A DNA stretch of 7,262 nt, taken from positions 1-7,262 of the forward strand of contig JAZRSW010000033.1 in assembly GCA_045651745.1 (NCBI GenBank). Direction: 5' to 3'. Below the pieces are notes generated by a model. That model saw only the letters and a program-made list of their open reading frames with translations. It was not told the origin of the DNA and ran no database searches. The DNA is from UMGS172 sp045651745 (GTDB taxonomy: Bacteria; Bacillota; Clostridia; Oscillospirales; Acutalibacteraceae). A program made the translations under genes and the position numbers. Positions 1 through 6,524 of the stretch are shown one piece after another (the first letter of the stretch is position 1; each line of letters opens with the position of its first letter).

Positions 1-2
1 AT

Positions 3-77
3 TTCTATAACAATGAAAGAATACAACTTAAAACAAAACTGACTCCACTTGAAAAGAGAAGTCAGTATGCTGCTTAA
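3..77 (+). CDS. IS3-family transposase (OrfB, DDE integrase), C-terminal fragment
   Basis: A frame open from the window edge encodes 24 residues ending at TAA (75-77). It includes FYNNERIQ followed by LKTKLTPLEKRSQ. This closely matches the end of the integrase core of IS3-family OrfB proteins (consensus like YNxxRxQxxLxxxTPxEyR), where the YN..R.Q helix follows the last catalytic glutamate of the DDE triad. The catalytic residues themselves are upstream of the window. The protein cuts and joins the IS ends during transposition. The gene enters from the left and is truncated only by the window edge. The stop codon lies 62 bp before the proposed IS end, a usual distance in this family. Confidence 0.82.
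   Translation, partial: FYNNERIQLKTKLTPLEKRSQYAA
38..66 (-). terminator. Possible intrinsic terminator on the minus strand, inside the transposase 3' end
   Basis: Read on the minus strand, ACTGACTTC pairs with GGAGTCAGT (one G-U), then after a T/T mismatch CTT pairs with AAG around a TTC loop. The stem is followed by TTTTGTTTT. This is the form of a Rho-independent terminator and would stop transcripts entering the IS from the gene at 163-987. It overlaps conserved transposase codons, so the hairpin may be partly coincidental. Confidence 0.4.
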
Positions 78-88
78 AATTTAATTTT

Positions 89-110
89 AGCTACCATAAG
101 GTGCTTTTTT
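89..110 (+). terminator. Weak intrinsic terminator after the transposase
   Basis: AGC-t-ACC and GGTGCT form a six-pair stem with one bulged T around an ATAA loop, followed by TTTTTT. It lies 12 bp after the transposase stop codon and before the IS end, the expected place for a transposase terminator. The stem is short, so confidence is moderate. Confidence 0.45.
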
Positions 111-139
111 GTACTGTCCGCACAAATTGGGGCAGTTCA
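111..139. repeat. Putative right terminal inverted repeat (IRR) of the IS
   Basis: The reverse complement starts TGAACTGCCCC and continues through an A/T-rich stretch to GCGGACAGTAC, resembling terminal repeats of IS150-like elements. An imperfect internal dyad (ACTGTCC at 113-119 with GGGCAGT at 130-136, one G-U) is also present. The matching left repeat lies outside the window, so the length of the repeat is a guess. Confidence 0.55.
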
Positions 140-162
140 ATTGAAGGTGCTTTTATTATTGG

Positions 163-987
163 TTACCTTATTTTTACTTTGAACAGTCCTCCAGCAGCTG
201 CCTCATTTTTCCCATCGCATTTAGCGGTTGTGATAAACAGTGTATCCTCTATTTTACCACCAACACAACAAGATGAAGCGTTGGTTAACGGTAACTTGAT
301 TTCACCTATTCTCTCACCTGTTTTGGTATTCCAATGTGAAACCTTACCACCGCCCCAATGAGCAACCCAAATTGTGTCGTCAATATCAACGCACATTCCG
401 TCAGGCGCACCGTCATCAATCCTACAAAAAACGGTTTTATTACTCATTTCACCAGTATTTACGTCATAATCGTATTTCCAAACCTCATGTGTCGGTGTAT
501 CTATGTAAAACATCGTCTTGCTGTCTTTAGTCCAACCAAGTCCATTTGAAACAGTCACACCGTCAACCATTTTCTTGCAACTTTTGTCCTCGTCGACGCG
601 GTATAAAGCGCATTTATTCTCCATACGCTTATTAAACCCGATTGTGCCAACGAAAAAGCGTCCTTGAGGGTCTAACTTGCCGTCATTGTAGCGAAAATCG
701 TCGCCCTCATAAACATTTAGAATAAACTTTTTATTAGTATCGTCAAGGTCGCGCTCGTAAATACCGCTTCGCTCGGCGGTGATGAGTTTTCCATTCTTAA
801 TAACGGCACAACCTACATTTCCGTCGGTTTTATAGGACTTTATCTCATCTGTTTCGGGATTAAGGCAAAAAACCGCATCGCCTTTTATGGACACAAAGTA
901 AAGTAACTCATTATCCTTATCCCAACATGGTCCTTCAAGAAGTTCTGAATTGTTGTGAAAAATCAATTTCGGATTATATGTTTTCAT
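163..987 (-). CDS. SMP-30/gluconolactonase/LRE-family protein (sugar lactone hydrolase-like)
   Basis: The 274-residue protein has the length and motifs of the SMP-30/regucalcin/gluconolactonase family, six-bladed beta-propellers that hydrolyse sugar lactones using one divalent metal. Seen in order: LLEGPCWD with candidate metal ligand E18; R99 and N101 in RYNDGKLDPQGRFFVGT; SNGLGW with ligand N148; APDGMCVD with ligand D196, followed by WVAHWGGGKV; and a late LFITTA blade motif. All three expected metal ligands are present, so it should be active. There is no signal peptide, so it is probably cytoplasmic. I chose the ATG at 987 because AGAGGTG (998-992) sits just upstream; an in-frame ATG at 1026 would add 13 residues, lacks a ribosome site and precedes the -10 element. 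The gene is divergent from the large secreted esterase. The natural substrate (gluconolactone, xylonolactone, another aldonolactone) cannot be read from the sequence; family call is firm, substrate open. Confidence 0.93.
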   Translation of the reverse strand: MKTYNPKLIFHNNSELLEGPCWDKDNELLYFVSIKGDAVFCLNPETDEIKSYKTDGNVGCAVIKNGKLITAERSGIYERDLDDTNKKFILNVYEGDDFRYNDGKLDPQGRFFVGTIGFNKRMENKCALYRVDEDKSCKKMVDGVTVSNGLGWTKDSKTMFYIDTPTHEVWKYDYDVNTGEMSNKTVFCRIDDGAPDGMCVDIDDTIWVAHWGGGKVSHWNTKTGERIGEIKLPLTNASSCCVGGKIEDTLFITTAKCDGKNEAAAGGLFKVKIR

Positions 988-1006
988 ATTTTCACCTCTA
1001 CATTCA

Positions 1007-1015
1007 ATTATATCA
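1007..1015 (-). promoter_or_regulatory. Extended -10 promoter for the SMP-30 gene
   Basis: The minus strand reads TGATATAAT, an exact sigma-A -10 hexamer (1012-1007) with the TGn extension. No convincing -35 is present at 16-18 bp; TTATAG at 19 bp is poor. Extended -10 promoters often lack a -35. Transcription would start near 1000, leaving a leader of roughly a dozen bases that holds the ribosome site. Confidence 0.6.
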
Positions 1016-1094
1016 CTCAAAAACAAAAAAGCTATAACTTTCTGTAACTTTTATTGTTTTTTACTTCATGATTTTACTTGCTTTTATTTTTTTG

Positions 1095-1123
1095 TTGCAA
1101 TATTTTTGATTTTATTGTAAAAT
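1095..1123 (+). promoter_or_regulatory. Probable sigma-A promoter for the large secreted protein
   Basis: TTGCAA (1095-1100) and TAAAAT (1118-1123) are separated by 17 bp, giving a start near 1130 and a leader of about 27 bases. The same TTGCAA -35 appears in the promoter at 5167. An alternative pair is TTGATT (1107-1112) with TGCATAAT (-10 at 1129-1134). The region is so AT-rich that the exact choice is uncertain. Confidence 0.5.
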
Positions 1124-1156
1124 TAATGCATAATTCTATTTTTTTAAGGTGATGAA

Positions 1157-4100
1157 ATGAAAATATTCAAAAAAGCATTATCAATTACACTCGCTTTATC
1201 TGTTTTATTGGTAACATTTTCGTTTTTGTCTGCCGTAACTGTCAGTGCGGTTGGTACGGAATATGTTATTGACGAACAGATAACCCTCACCTTTAATAAC
1301 GAGGGCAAAGGCTGGAGTGGCTCCAACCAAAGTGGAGGTCAGTTAACTCAGGTGGACGACTCTACACAAAACGGAAACAAATATATGAAGTTCACCAGCA
1401 CAAACGACTCAGGTTATAATATGGAGCTTGCAAGCGGTGATAATTCTAACACCGCTTATATTTTAGAACCCAATACGGTCTATACTGTTAAATATGATTT
1501 AAAGGTTGTATCCGCTTCTACCGATGCAAAAGTTCACGTTTCTACCGGAACGAAAGCCGCCTATGACCCTAGCTGTTCAAAGGCAACCTTCGGTTCCGTT
1601 AGTTTAGCCGATTACAATGACGGTGAGTGGCATACCATTACCAAGGAATTTACCACAACCGAAACAATGCTTGCAAGCTCTTATGCAAGCACAGCCAAAA
1701 ACAATTATTGTGACAAGTTGTACATAATATCATCCGACGGAACTGACGGTGCTACCATTTATTTGGATAATGTTGTAATTACAAAATACAAGAAAGCAAC
1801 CACCTCCCAAACAAACTCAACAACTATTGATTTCAATACTACCGGCAAGGGTTGGGCTGACACTAACCTCGATTCTGTCGAACAGGTTACCGACCCCAAC
1901 AACGCAAGCAATAAATATCTTAAACTTTACAATTCTTCCGACAATGGTAAAAACATTGCTATTGCAGACGCAAATGATTCAAATTCTGCGTATGTTCTGC
2001 AAAAGGGTGTAAACTACATCATTTCATTTGATGTAATGTTTGAAACCATAGAGGGCAGTATAAAATCCGGTTCAAAACTCAATATTCTTCAGGCGTCACA
2101 AGCCTCAGCCGGCGGCACAAAGCTCACTATGGCCACTTGCTCACCTTCTAACTACACCGCGGGTGTTTGGGGTAAATTCAGTGGCACATTCACCACTCAG
2201 AACTCCGATGCAACCATGGTATTGCTTAACCTTAACGGCCTTTCGAACTGCTATGTATATGTTGACAACGTTGTTATTACTCAAGTTTTGGATGATGACG
2301 ACGATAATAACGGTGGAAGTGGCGAACATATGAAGTACACAATTTCAGATTTTACACACAAACCTTATGACACTGCTGTAAAAGGCAACAATCTTAATAC
2401 TATCGGTTACGTTTCACTCCGTATGTATACCGACATTTTAGAAGACGGCAACAGTGTTTACGGATATTCTTATCTACTCGATCTGCAGTCCGACCTTATT
2501 GAAGCAAGCAACTCCGGCACAGGTACTCGTGGCGATGTCATTGGTACAGGTGGAACCGGCACATCCATTGGCGGTTTGTTCCCTGCCGAAAATAAAGCTA
2601 TCGAATTAAAACAAAACCAAGCTTATAAATTAAGCTTCAAGTATAAAGTAACCTACATCGAAGAAGGCAGAGCCCCCTATATCCGCTTTAAAATAAGCCG
2701 CGGTCTTTATCAATCATCATGGTTCAGCGCTAAAGATGTGGGTAGCTATAATAACTTCTTCCTTACCCGCTACAACACAAACGATGAGTGGGAGGAGGTT
2801 ACATACACCTTTATTGCTGATTATACCACCGATACTAACTACAAATATCTATTCCTTTCGATAGGTGGATACGGCAAATGTATAATGGATGATTTCGTTA
2901 TTGAGGAAATTGATGCATCCGAGGTCCAACTATTACCTGACACAAGCAACTATGCTTGCACTGTTACAAATGGCAAAGCTACCCTTACCGATTACAAAGG
3001 TAAAGACAGGGATGTTACCATTGTTGGTTACTGCGATAGTGCCGCTATCGAAAAAATAGAATACGCATTTATGTATAACGATACCGCTGAAAGTATCACT
3101 TTAAGCGAAGGCATCGCAAATATCGGAATGTACTCTTTTGAGAGTGCAGTTGCATTGAAGAAGGTTACTATACCCTCTACTGTTACAACCATTGGTAAAA
3201 GTGTTTTTGTTAACACCCCATCACTCGAAGAAATAATTGTTGCGGACAATAATGCTAATTACAAAACTGTTGACGGTGTTCTTTACAATAAAAATATGAC
3301 CGAGCTTATCGCTTATCCTTCTGCAAAGGCCGATACAACATTTACTGTTCCCGCAACCGTTACAAAGATTGCCGAAAACGCATTTAACGGTGCAAAGAAT
3401 CTTAAAACCATTATTCTCCCTGAAAACCTTGCATCTATCGGCAAACGTGCATTCATTAACTGTACAGCTCTTACTGAAGTCGGAATCCCCGATACCGTAA
3501 CCAAAATTGAGGCATCAACCTTCCGTGGATGTGCTTCTCTTGAAAGCATCGTTCTCAATGAGGCAACCCCTATGGGCGAGCATGCCTTCCTCGGTTGTGT
3601 ATCACTGTTCTCTCCGGGAAACGTTGACCTGGATGAAAACGGAAAAATCAACATTCGCGATACCGTTTCTTTGATGCGCCATATTTCCGATTGGGAAGGT
3701 TATGATTTTGGCAGAATTCAGAAGATGGCAGCCGATGTAAATAACGACGGAAAAATCAGCACCGCTGATGCCGTTATACTTTTAAGACACATCGCCGATT
3801 GGGACGGATACAAGGAACTTCCGTGCGCCGGAAAATCTGACGAATATCATACCGAATACACCACCGATAGCACCGACCCGGAAGTCGTAGTTAACTTCGA
3901 TAACATCGTAAACAACCGCGTGGATTCAAACCGTGATATCGAATACGACGAGAACAAAGAGGATGTTATAATAATTCTTGTTATTGGTCAGTCAAACTCA
4001 GGTGTTGGCGGTTACAGATATGAGTATGAATACAAGTATGATAAGAATCACCCCAACTGGAATATAACTGCCGAGCCCGCACGTCCCGCACCCGGAACAG

Positions 4101-5122
4101 TATTCTCAGCCACATCATTCAGAGATTTATCCTCGGCAAACGATATTTACACTAAAACCGACCCGACTTTAGGAACCTCTGCAATGGGCGGATATACCCC
4201 CGCACTCGGCAAAGCACTTAATGAGGCTACCGGTGCCAAGGTTGCATTGGTTCAAGTTGCCAAGGGTGCAACCGGTATGCACGAGTGGGTTAAGGACCCT
4301 GAAAATTACAATTGCAACTGCGGTCACTCCTATCAGCTTTATGACGAGGCAACCAAACTGTTCCAGATTTCTTACCGTGAACTTTCTGAAAAATATAATG
4401 TAATACTCACTGGCTATATTTACAACCAAGGTGAGCATGACGAAGGCTACGGTAAGCAAGCAGGTGTTACTATAAACTCTGCCGAAAAATACTATGATGC
4501 ATTGGTCAGCATGCATGAAAATCTGCTTGCAGATTGCGAACTTGACTTTGGCGGTCTTTATGTTCCCCGTTCCTACCCCACCAACCACGGTCTTGCTGGT
4601 TATGGTAACATCACCGTGGAAAACAGCCGTAGAGTCAACATTGCACGTCAGGCAATGTACCGTGCTTCCAGTGAAACAGATAAGCTTTTTGTATTAAGCA
4701 ATGCTGCCGAGTGGATTAGCTGGGAAGGTACATACAAGCCCGACCCGACCAACGTTATTCACTACAGTCAGTTGGTTTACAACACTGTTGGTGAACAATG
4801 TGCAACAAACATTTTGAACTACACCGGTATTACAAAAGCTCCGAAGTTTACCGGAATTGTCGTTTACAATGCACACGGTGTTGAGCTTGCAACCTTTGAC
4901 GAAAAGGGCAACCTGCTTACAGGCTCTGATATTATTGATATCACATCGGTTGCAAACCAGAAGCTTCAGATTATGATTCAGCCGTTGGGAACCTTCTATA
5001 CCTACGACTTTACCGATAATGTTACGGACGATAATTCGGTTATTAACGAATTCGGTGAATTTGATTTAACCAAGCTTAACAGCAGTACGGTTAAGTTGGT
5101 TATTAACACACCAAATAAATAG
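1157..5122 (+). CDS. Giant secreted dockerin protein: CBM-like modules, BspA-type LRRs, SASA/CE6-like SGNH esterase
   Basis: This 1321-residue protein starts at an ATG behind AAGGTGAT (1146-1153). Residues 1-31 form a signal peptide (KIFKK, hydrophobic core, cleavage after VSA). Residues about 42-211 and 223-378 are two similar beta-sandwich-like modules, each with GKGW near the start and DNVVIT at the end, resembling carbohydrate-binding modules. An Asp-rich linker (379-391) leads to a third module (about 392-586) ending MDDFVIEE. Residues about 610-815 hold BspA-type leucine-rich repeats (IGKSVF, IAENAF, IGKRAF). Residues 824-885 are a type I dockerin with two Ca-binding loops (D824/D826/N828/D835 and D860/N862/D864/D871). 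Residues about 935-1215 are an SGNH esterase of the sialate-O-acetylesterase/CE6 type: GQSN with nucleophile S946, GATG at 1037, NQGE at 1090-1093, H1202. A beta-rich tail of about 100 residues follows. Likely role: extracellular deacetylation of glycans. There is no LPXTG, SLH or membrane anchor, so attachment would be through the dockerin. Esterase type and dockerin are firm; ligands and substrate are inferred. Confidence 0.93.
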   Translation: MKIFKKALSITLALSVLLVTFSFLSAVTVSAVGTEYVIDEQITLTFNNEGKGWSGSNQSGGQLTQVDDSTQNGNKYMKFTSTNDSGYNMELASGDNSNTAYILEPNTVYTVKYDLKVVSASTDAKVHVSTGTKAAYDPSCSKATFGSVSLADYNDGEWHTITKEFTTTETMLASSYASTAKNNYCDKLYIISSDGTDGATIYLDNVVITKYKKATTSQTNSTTIDFNTTGKGWADTNLDSVEQVTDPNNASNKYLKLYNSSDNGKNIAIADANDSNSAYVLQKGVNYIISFDVMFETIEGSIKSGSKLNILQASQASAGGTKLTMATCSPSNYTAGVWGKFSGTFTTQNSDATMVLLNLNGLSNCYVYVDNVVITQVLDDDDDNNGGSGEHMKYTISDFTHKPYDTAVKGNNLNTIGYVSLRMYTDILEDGNSVYGYSYLLDLQSDLIEASNSGTGTRGDVIGTGGTGTSIGGLFPAENKAIELKQNQAYKLSFKYKVTYIEEGRAPYIRFKISRGLYQSSWFSAKDVGSYNNFFLTRYNTNDEWEEVTYTFIADYTTDTNYKYLFLSIGGYGKCIMDDFVIEEIDASEVQLLPDTSNYACTVTNGKATLTDYKGKDRDVTIVGYCDSAAIEKIEYAFMYNDTAESITLSEGIANIGMYSFESAVALKKVTIPSTVTTIGKSVFVNTPSLEEIIVADNNANYKTVDGVLYNKNMTELIAYPSAKADTTFTVPATVTKIAENAFNGAKNLKTIILPENLASIGKRAFINCTALTEVGIPDTVTKIEASTFRGCASLESIVLNEATPMGEHAFLGCVSLFSPGNVDLDENGKINIRDTVSLMRHISDWEGYDFGRIQKMAADVNNDGKISTADAVILLRHIADWDGYKELPCAGKSDEYHTEYTTDSTDPEVVVNFDNIVNNRVDSNRDIEYDENKEDVIIILVIGQSNSGVGGYRYEYEYKYDKNHPNWNITAEPARPAPGTVFSATSFRDLSSANDIYTKTDPTLGTSAMGGYTPALGKALNEATGAKVALVQVAKGATGMHEWVKDPENYNCNCGHSYQLYDEATKLFQISYRELSEKYNVILTGYIYNQGEHDEGYGKQAGVTINSAEKYYDALVSMHENLLADCELDFGGLYVPRSYPTNHGLAGYGNITVENSRRVNIARQAMYRASSETDKLFVLSNAAEWISWEGTYKPDPTNVIHYSQLVYNTVGEQCATNILNYTGITKAPKFTGIVVYNAHGVELATFDEKGNLLTGSDIIDITSVANQKLQIMIQPLGTFYTYDFTDNVTDDNSVINEFGEFDLTKLNSSTVKLVINTPNK
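1280..2290 (+). repeat. Tandem duplicated N-terminal modules within the secreted esterase
   Basis: Two adjacent modules (residues about 42-211 and 223-378) share the same layout at protein level: F-N-x-x-G-K-G-W, then NKY-x-K, an SN-x-AY-x-L segment, a Y-x-V/I-x-Y/F-D strand, a W-centred segment before a T-rich strand, and a closing DNVVIT. The DNA copies have diverged, so the duplication is old. Module borders are estimated from these shared motifs. Confidence 0.75.
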
Positions 5123-5129
5123 CCACCTA

Positions 5130-5166
5130 AAAAATCCTTCGAAAATACTTTTTCGAAGGATTTTTA
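5130..5166. terminator. Strong intrinsic terminator after the secreted esterase
   Basis: TCCTTCGAAAA (5135-5145) pairs perfectly with TTTTCGAAGGA (5150-5160) around a TACT loop, flanked by A5130-5134 and T5161-5165. It lies 8 bp after the stop codon of the large gene. The A/T flanks make it capable of acting in both directions. It separates the large gene from the Rlu gene, whose promoter starts directly after it. Confidence 0.92.
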
Positions 5167-5195
5167 TTGCAATAAAAATTTTACTGATGTATAAT
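5167..5195 (+). promoter_or_regulatory. Sigma-A promoter of the pseudouridine synthase gene
   Basis: TTGCAA (5167-5172) and an exact TATAAT (5190-5195) are spaced 17 bp apart. The predicted start near 5202 leaves a leader of about 20 bases with the AGAGG ribosome site at 5211-5215. The gene is thus expressed on its own and not by read-through. Confidence 0.82.
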
Positions 5196-5222
5196 ATAGT
5201 AAAATATTTAAGAGGCGAAACT

Positions 5223-6191
5223 ATGAAATCATTTACCGTTGGTAAAAACGATGCGGGTCTTCGTTTGGACAAGTTTGTCACAAAGACTGCACCATTGTTG
5301 CCCACTACCCTGCTTTACAAATACATAAGGCTCAAACGTATTAAGGTTGACGGCAAGCGTGCTGAAATTAACACTCGTTTGGAACTTGGTTCGGTTGTCG
5401 AAATGTATATCAATGACGAATTTTTTGAACCGAAGTCACCAAAATATGATTTTATGTCGGCTTCAAAAGCTTTGGATATTGTGTACGAGGACGAAAATAT
5501 ACTGCTTGCCGATAAAAAGCAAGGGTTACTCGTTCATCCCGACGAAAACGAGTATAATGACACGCTAATTGCCCGTATACAGCGTTATTTATACGAGAAG
5601 GGTGTATATGACCCCGACGCTGAAAACAGTTTCAGACCCGCGTTAGCCAATCGTATCGACCGCAACACAGGTGGTATTGTCATTGCCGCCAAAAATGCCG
5701 AGGCTTTGCGGATTTTGTGCGATAAAATCAAAAGCCGCGAGATAGACAAAATGTACCTCACTATTGTTCACGGCAAGCCACCCAAAAAGGAAGATATTTT
5801 AGAAGGTTACCTTGAAAAGAACGAGGATAAACGTCAGGTTTATATCAAACAAAAAATGACCGAAGATACAAAAACTGTCCGTACAAAGTATTCTGTTTTG
5901 TCCTCAAAAGACGGGTTGTCCCTTTTAAAAATCGAACTCTTAACCGGCCGCACCCACCAAATAAGAGCACACATGGCGTCAATCGGCTGTCCTTTGCTTG
6001 GTGACGGAAAATACGGTGTCAACCAAAAGGACAAAGCGATGGGATTCAAGTGTCAGGCGTTGTATTCTTATAAATTAAAATTCAATTTTACTTCCGACGG
6101 CGGAATTTTAGAATATTTAAACGGCAAAACGTTCCAAGTTCCAACCGTTTGGTTTGCGGACAAATTATTCCCCGAGGTTAAGTATAGATAA
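5223..6191 (+). CDS. RluA/RluD-family RNA pseudouridine synthase
   Basis: The 322-residue protein isomerises specific uridines to pseudouridine in RNA, probably 23S rRNA, in the cytoplasm. An N-terminal S4-type RNA-binding domain (about residues 8-70: LRLDKFV, KRIKVDGKR, LELGSVVEMYI) precedes the catalytic domain. The family motif HRLDRxTSG appears as NRIDRNTGG with catalytic D146, and the second signature is TGRTHQIRAHM followed by PLLGDGKYG (from T241). Length and order match the family (about 300-325 residues). I chose the ATG at 5223 because AGAGG (5211-5215) lies 7 bp before it; an upstream in-frame ATG at 5187 overlaps the -10 element and would precede the transcript start. Which uridine is modified (RluC-, RluD- or another type) cannot be settled by eye, so no symbol is given. 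Confidence 0.93.
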   Translation: MKSFTVGKNDAGLRLDKFVTKTAPLLPTTLLYKYIRLKRIKVDGKRAEINTRLELGSVVEMYINDEFFEPKSPKYDFMSASKALDIVYEDENILLADKKQGLLVHPDENEYNDTLIARIQRYLYEKGVYDPDAENSFRPALANRIDRNTGGIVIAAKNAEALRILCDKIKSREIDKMYLTIVHGKPPKKEDILEGYLEKNEDKRQVYIKQKMTEDTKTVRTKYSVLSSKDGLSLLKIELLTGRTHQIRAHMASIGCPLLGDGKYGVNQKDKAMGFKCQALYSYKLKFNFTSDGGILEYLNGKTFQVPTVWFADKLFPEVKYR

Positions 6192-6194
6192 AAT

Positions 6195-6220
6195 AAAAGC
6201 ACCCATATGGGTGCTTTTTT
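6195..6220. terminator. Bidirectional intrinsic terminator between convergent genes
   Basis: AAAAGCACCC (6195-6204) pairs with GGGTGCTTTT (6209-6218) around ATAT. The plus strand continues as a run of six Ts and the minus strand as TTTTATTTT. It lies 3 bp after the Rlu stop codon and 11 bp from the end of the convergent PspC gene, so it can serve both. Confidence 0.93.
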
Positions 6221-6231
6221 ATGTAGGATTT

Positions 6232-6429
6232 TTATTCAAGAAAATCGGGTTCGCGAGGGATTATGAGCGCGCAAATAATATATGCCAATATTCCGCTACC
6301 GCCCAACAAACAGAATAAAACCAAAGCAATACGAACAAGTGTCGGGTCTAAATTAAAATAATTTGCAATGCCGGCACAAACACCATCAATCTTCTTATCG
6401 GTACGGCTTTTATATAATCTTTTTCCCAT
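6232..6429 (-). CDS. PspC-domain small membrane protein
   Basis: A 65-residue stand-alone PspC domain. MGKRLYKSRTDKKIDGVCAG, then IANYFNLDPTLVR, matches the family pattern (RLYRS..DKKIxGVCGGIAEYFxxDPTLVR). One hydrophobic segment follows (about residues 34-58: IALVLFCLLGGSGILAYIICALIIP), so it is an inner-membrane protein. In Proteobacteria PspC senses envelope stress with PspB; in Firmicutes such short proteins are common and mostly uncharacterised, so role here is only by analogy. Start choice: AAAAAGGGGG (6448-6439) touches an in-frame ATG at 6438 with no spacing but is 9 bp from the ATG at 6429, which also gives the usual family N-terminus. It is monocistronic, with a consensus promoter and a shared terminator. 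Confidence 0.9.
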   Translation of the reverse strand: MGKRLYKSRTDKKIDGVCAGIANYFNLDPTLVRIALVLFCLLGGSGILAYIICALIIPREPDFLE

Positions 6430-6456
6430 ATAGTTCATCCCCCTTTTTATGTTTTA

Positions 6457-6486
6457 ATTATACACTTAAAACTCGGAATTTGTCAA
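6457..6486 (-). promoter_or_regulatory. Consensus sigma-A promoter of the PspC gene
   Basis: The minus strand has exact TTGACA (6486-6481) and exact TATAAT (6462-6457) hexamers with an 18-bp spacer. Transcription should start near 6450, about 20 bases before the start codon. Both hexamers being perfect suggests strong expression unless a repressor acts. Confidence 0.85.
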
Positions 6487-6509
6487 TACCGCTGTGTGGT
6501 AAAAAAGTT

Positions 6510-6524
6510 ATTATGACTCATAAT
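6510..6524. repeat. 15-bp palindrome (possible operator)
   Basis: ATTATGA and TCATAAT flank a single central C at 6517, a perfect 7-1-7 dyad containing TGACTCA. It lies upstream of both divergent promoters (PspC on the minus strand, zinc-ribbon gene on the plus strand). Operator function is an inference from symmetry and position. Confidence 0.5.

Larger units (their letters stand above)
1..139 (+). mobile_element. Right end of an IS3-family insertion sequence (partial)
   Basis: The first 77 bases carry the C-terminal codons of an IS3-type transposase. About 60 bp further on lies a terminal repeat-like stretch (111-139) whose reverse complement begins TGAACTGCCCC, a form typical of IS3/IS150-group ends, which start with TG and end with CA. 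I place the outer end at the CA of 138-139. The left end and most of the transposase lie outside the window, so the inverted repeat pair and target duplication cannot be checked here; any duplication would begin at 140 (att or attg). The transposase match is recognition by eye. The exact boundary is an inference. Confidence 0.75.

Noticed and set aside
136..145. 10-bp palindrome TTCAATTGAA
   Set aside because: It spans the proposed IS/flank junction and is short enough to arise by chance; not treated as an operator.
101..361. Plus-strand open frame of 86 codons
   Set aside because: It lies opposite the SMP-30 gene, begins in the IS terminator hairpin, and has no ribosome site or family motif.
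3313..3654. Minus-strand open frame of 113 codons inside the large esterase gene
   Set aside because: It lies antisense to well-defined LRR and dockerin codons; the translation has no recognisable domain.
3626..3811. Dockerin loops considered as generic EF-hands or as a gene fusion point
   Set aside because: Two 12-residue Ca loops plus paired helices in the dockerin spacing fit a type I dockerin, and the frame is continuous with no sign of fusion error.
4169..4588. Minus-strand open frame of 139 codons inside the esterase domain
   Set aside because: It lies opposite conserved SGNH motifs (GATG, NQGE) and shows no ribosome site or domain of its own.
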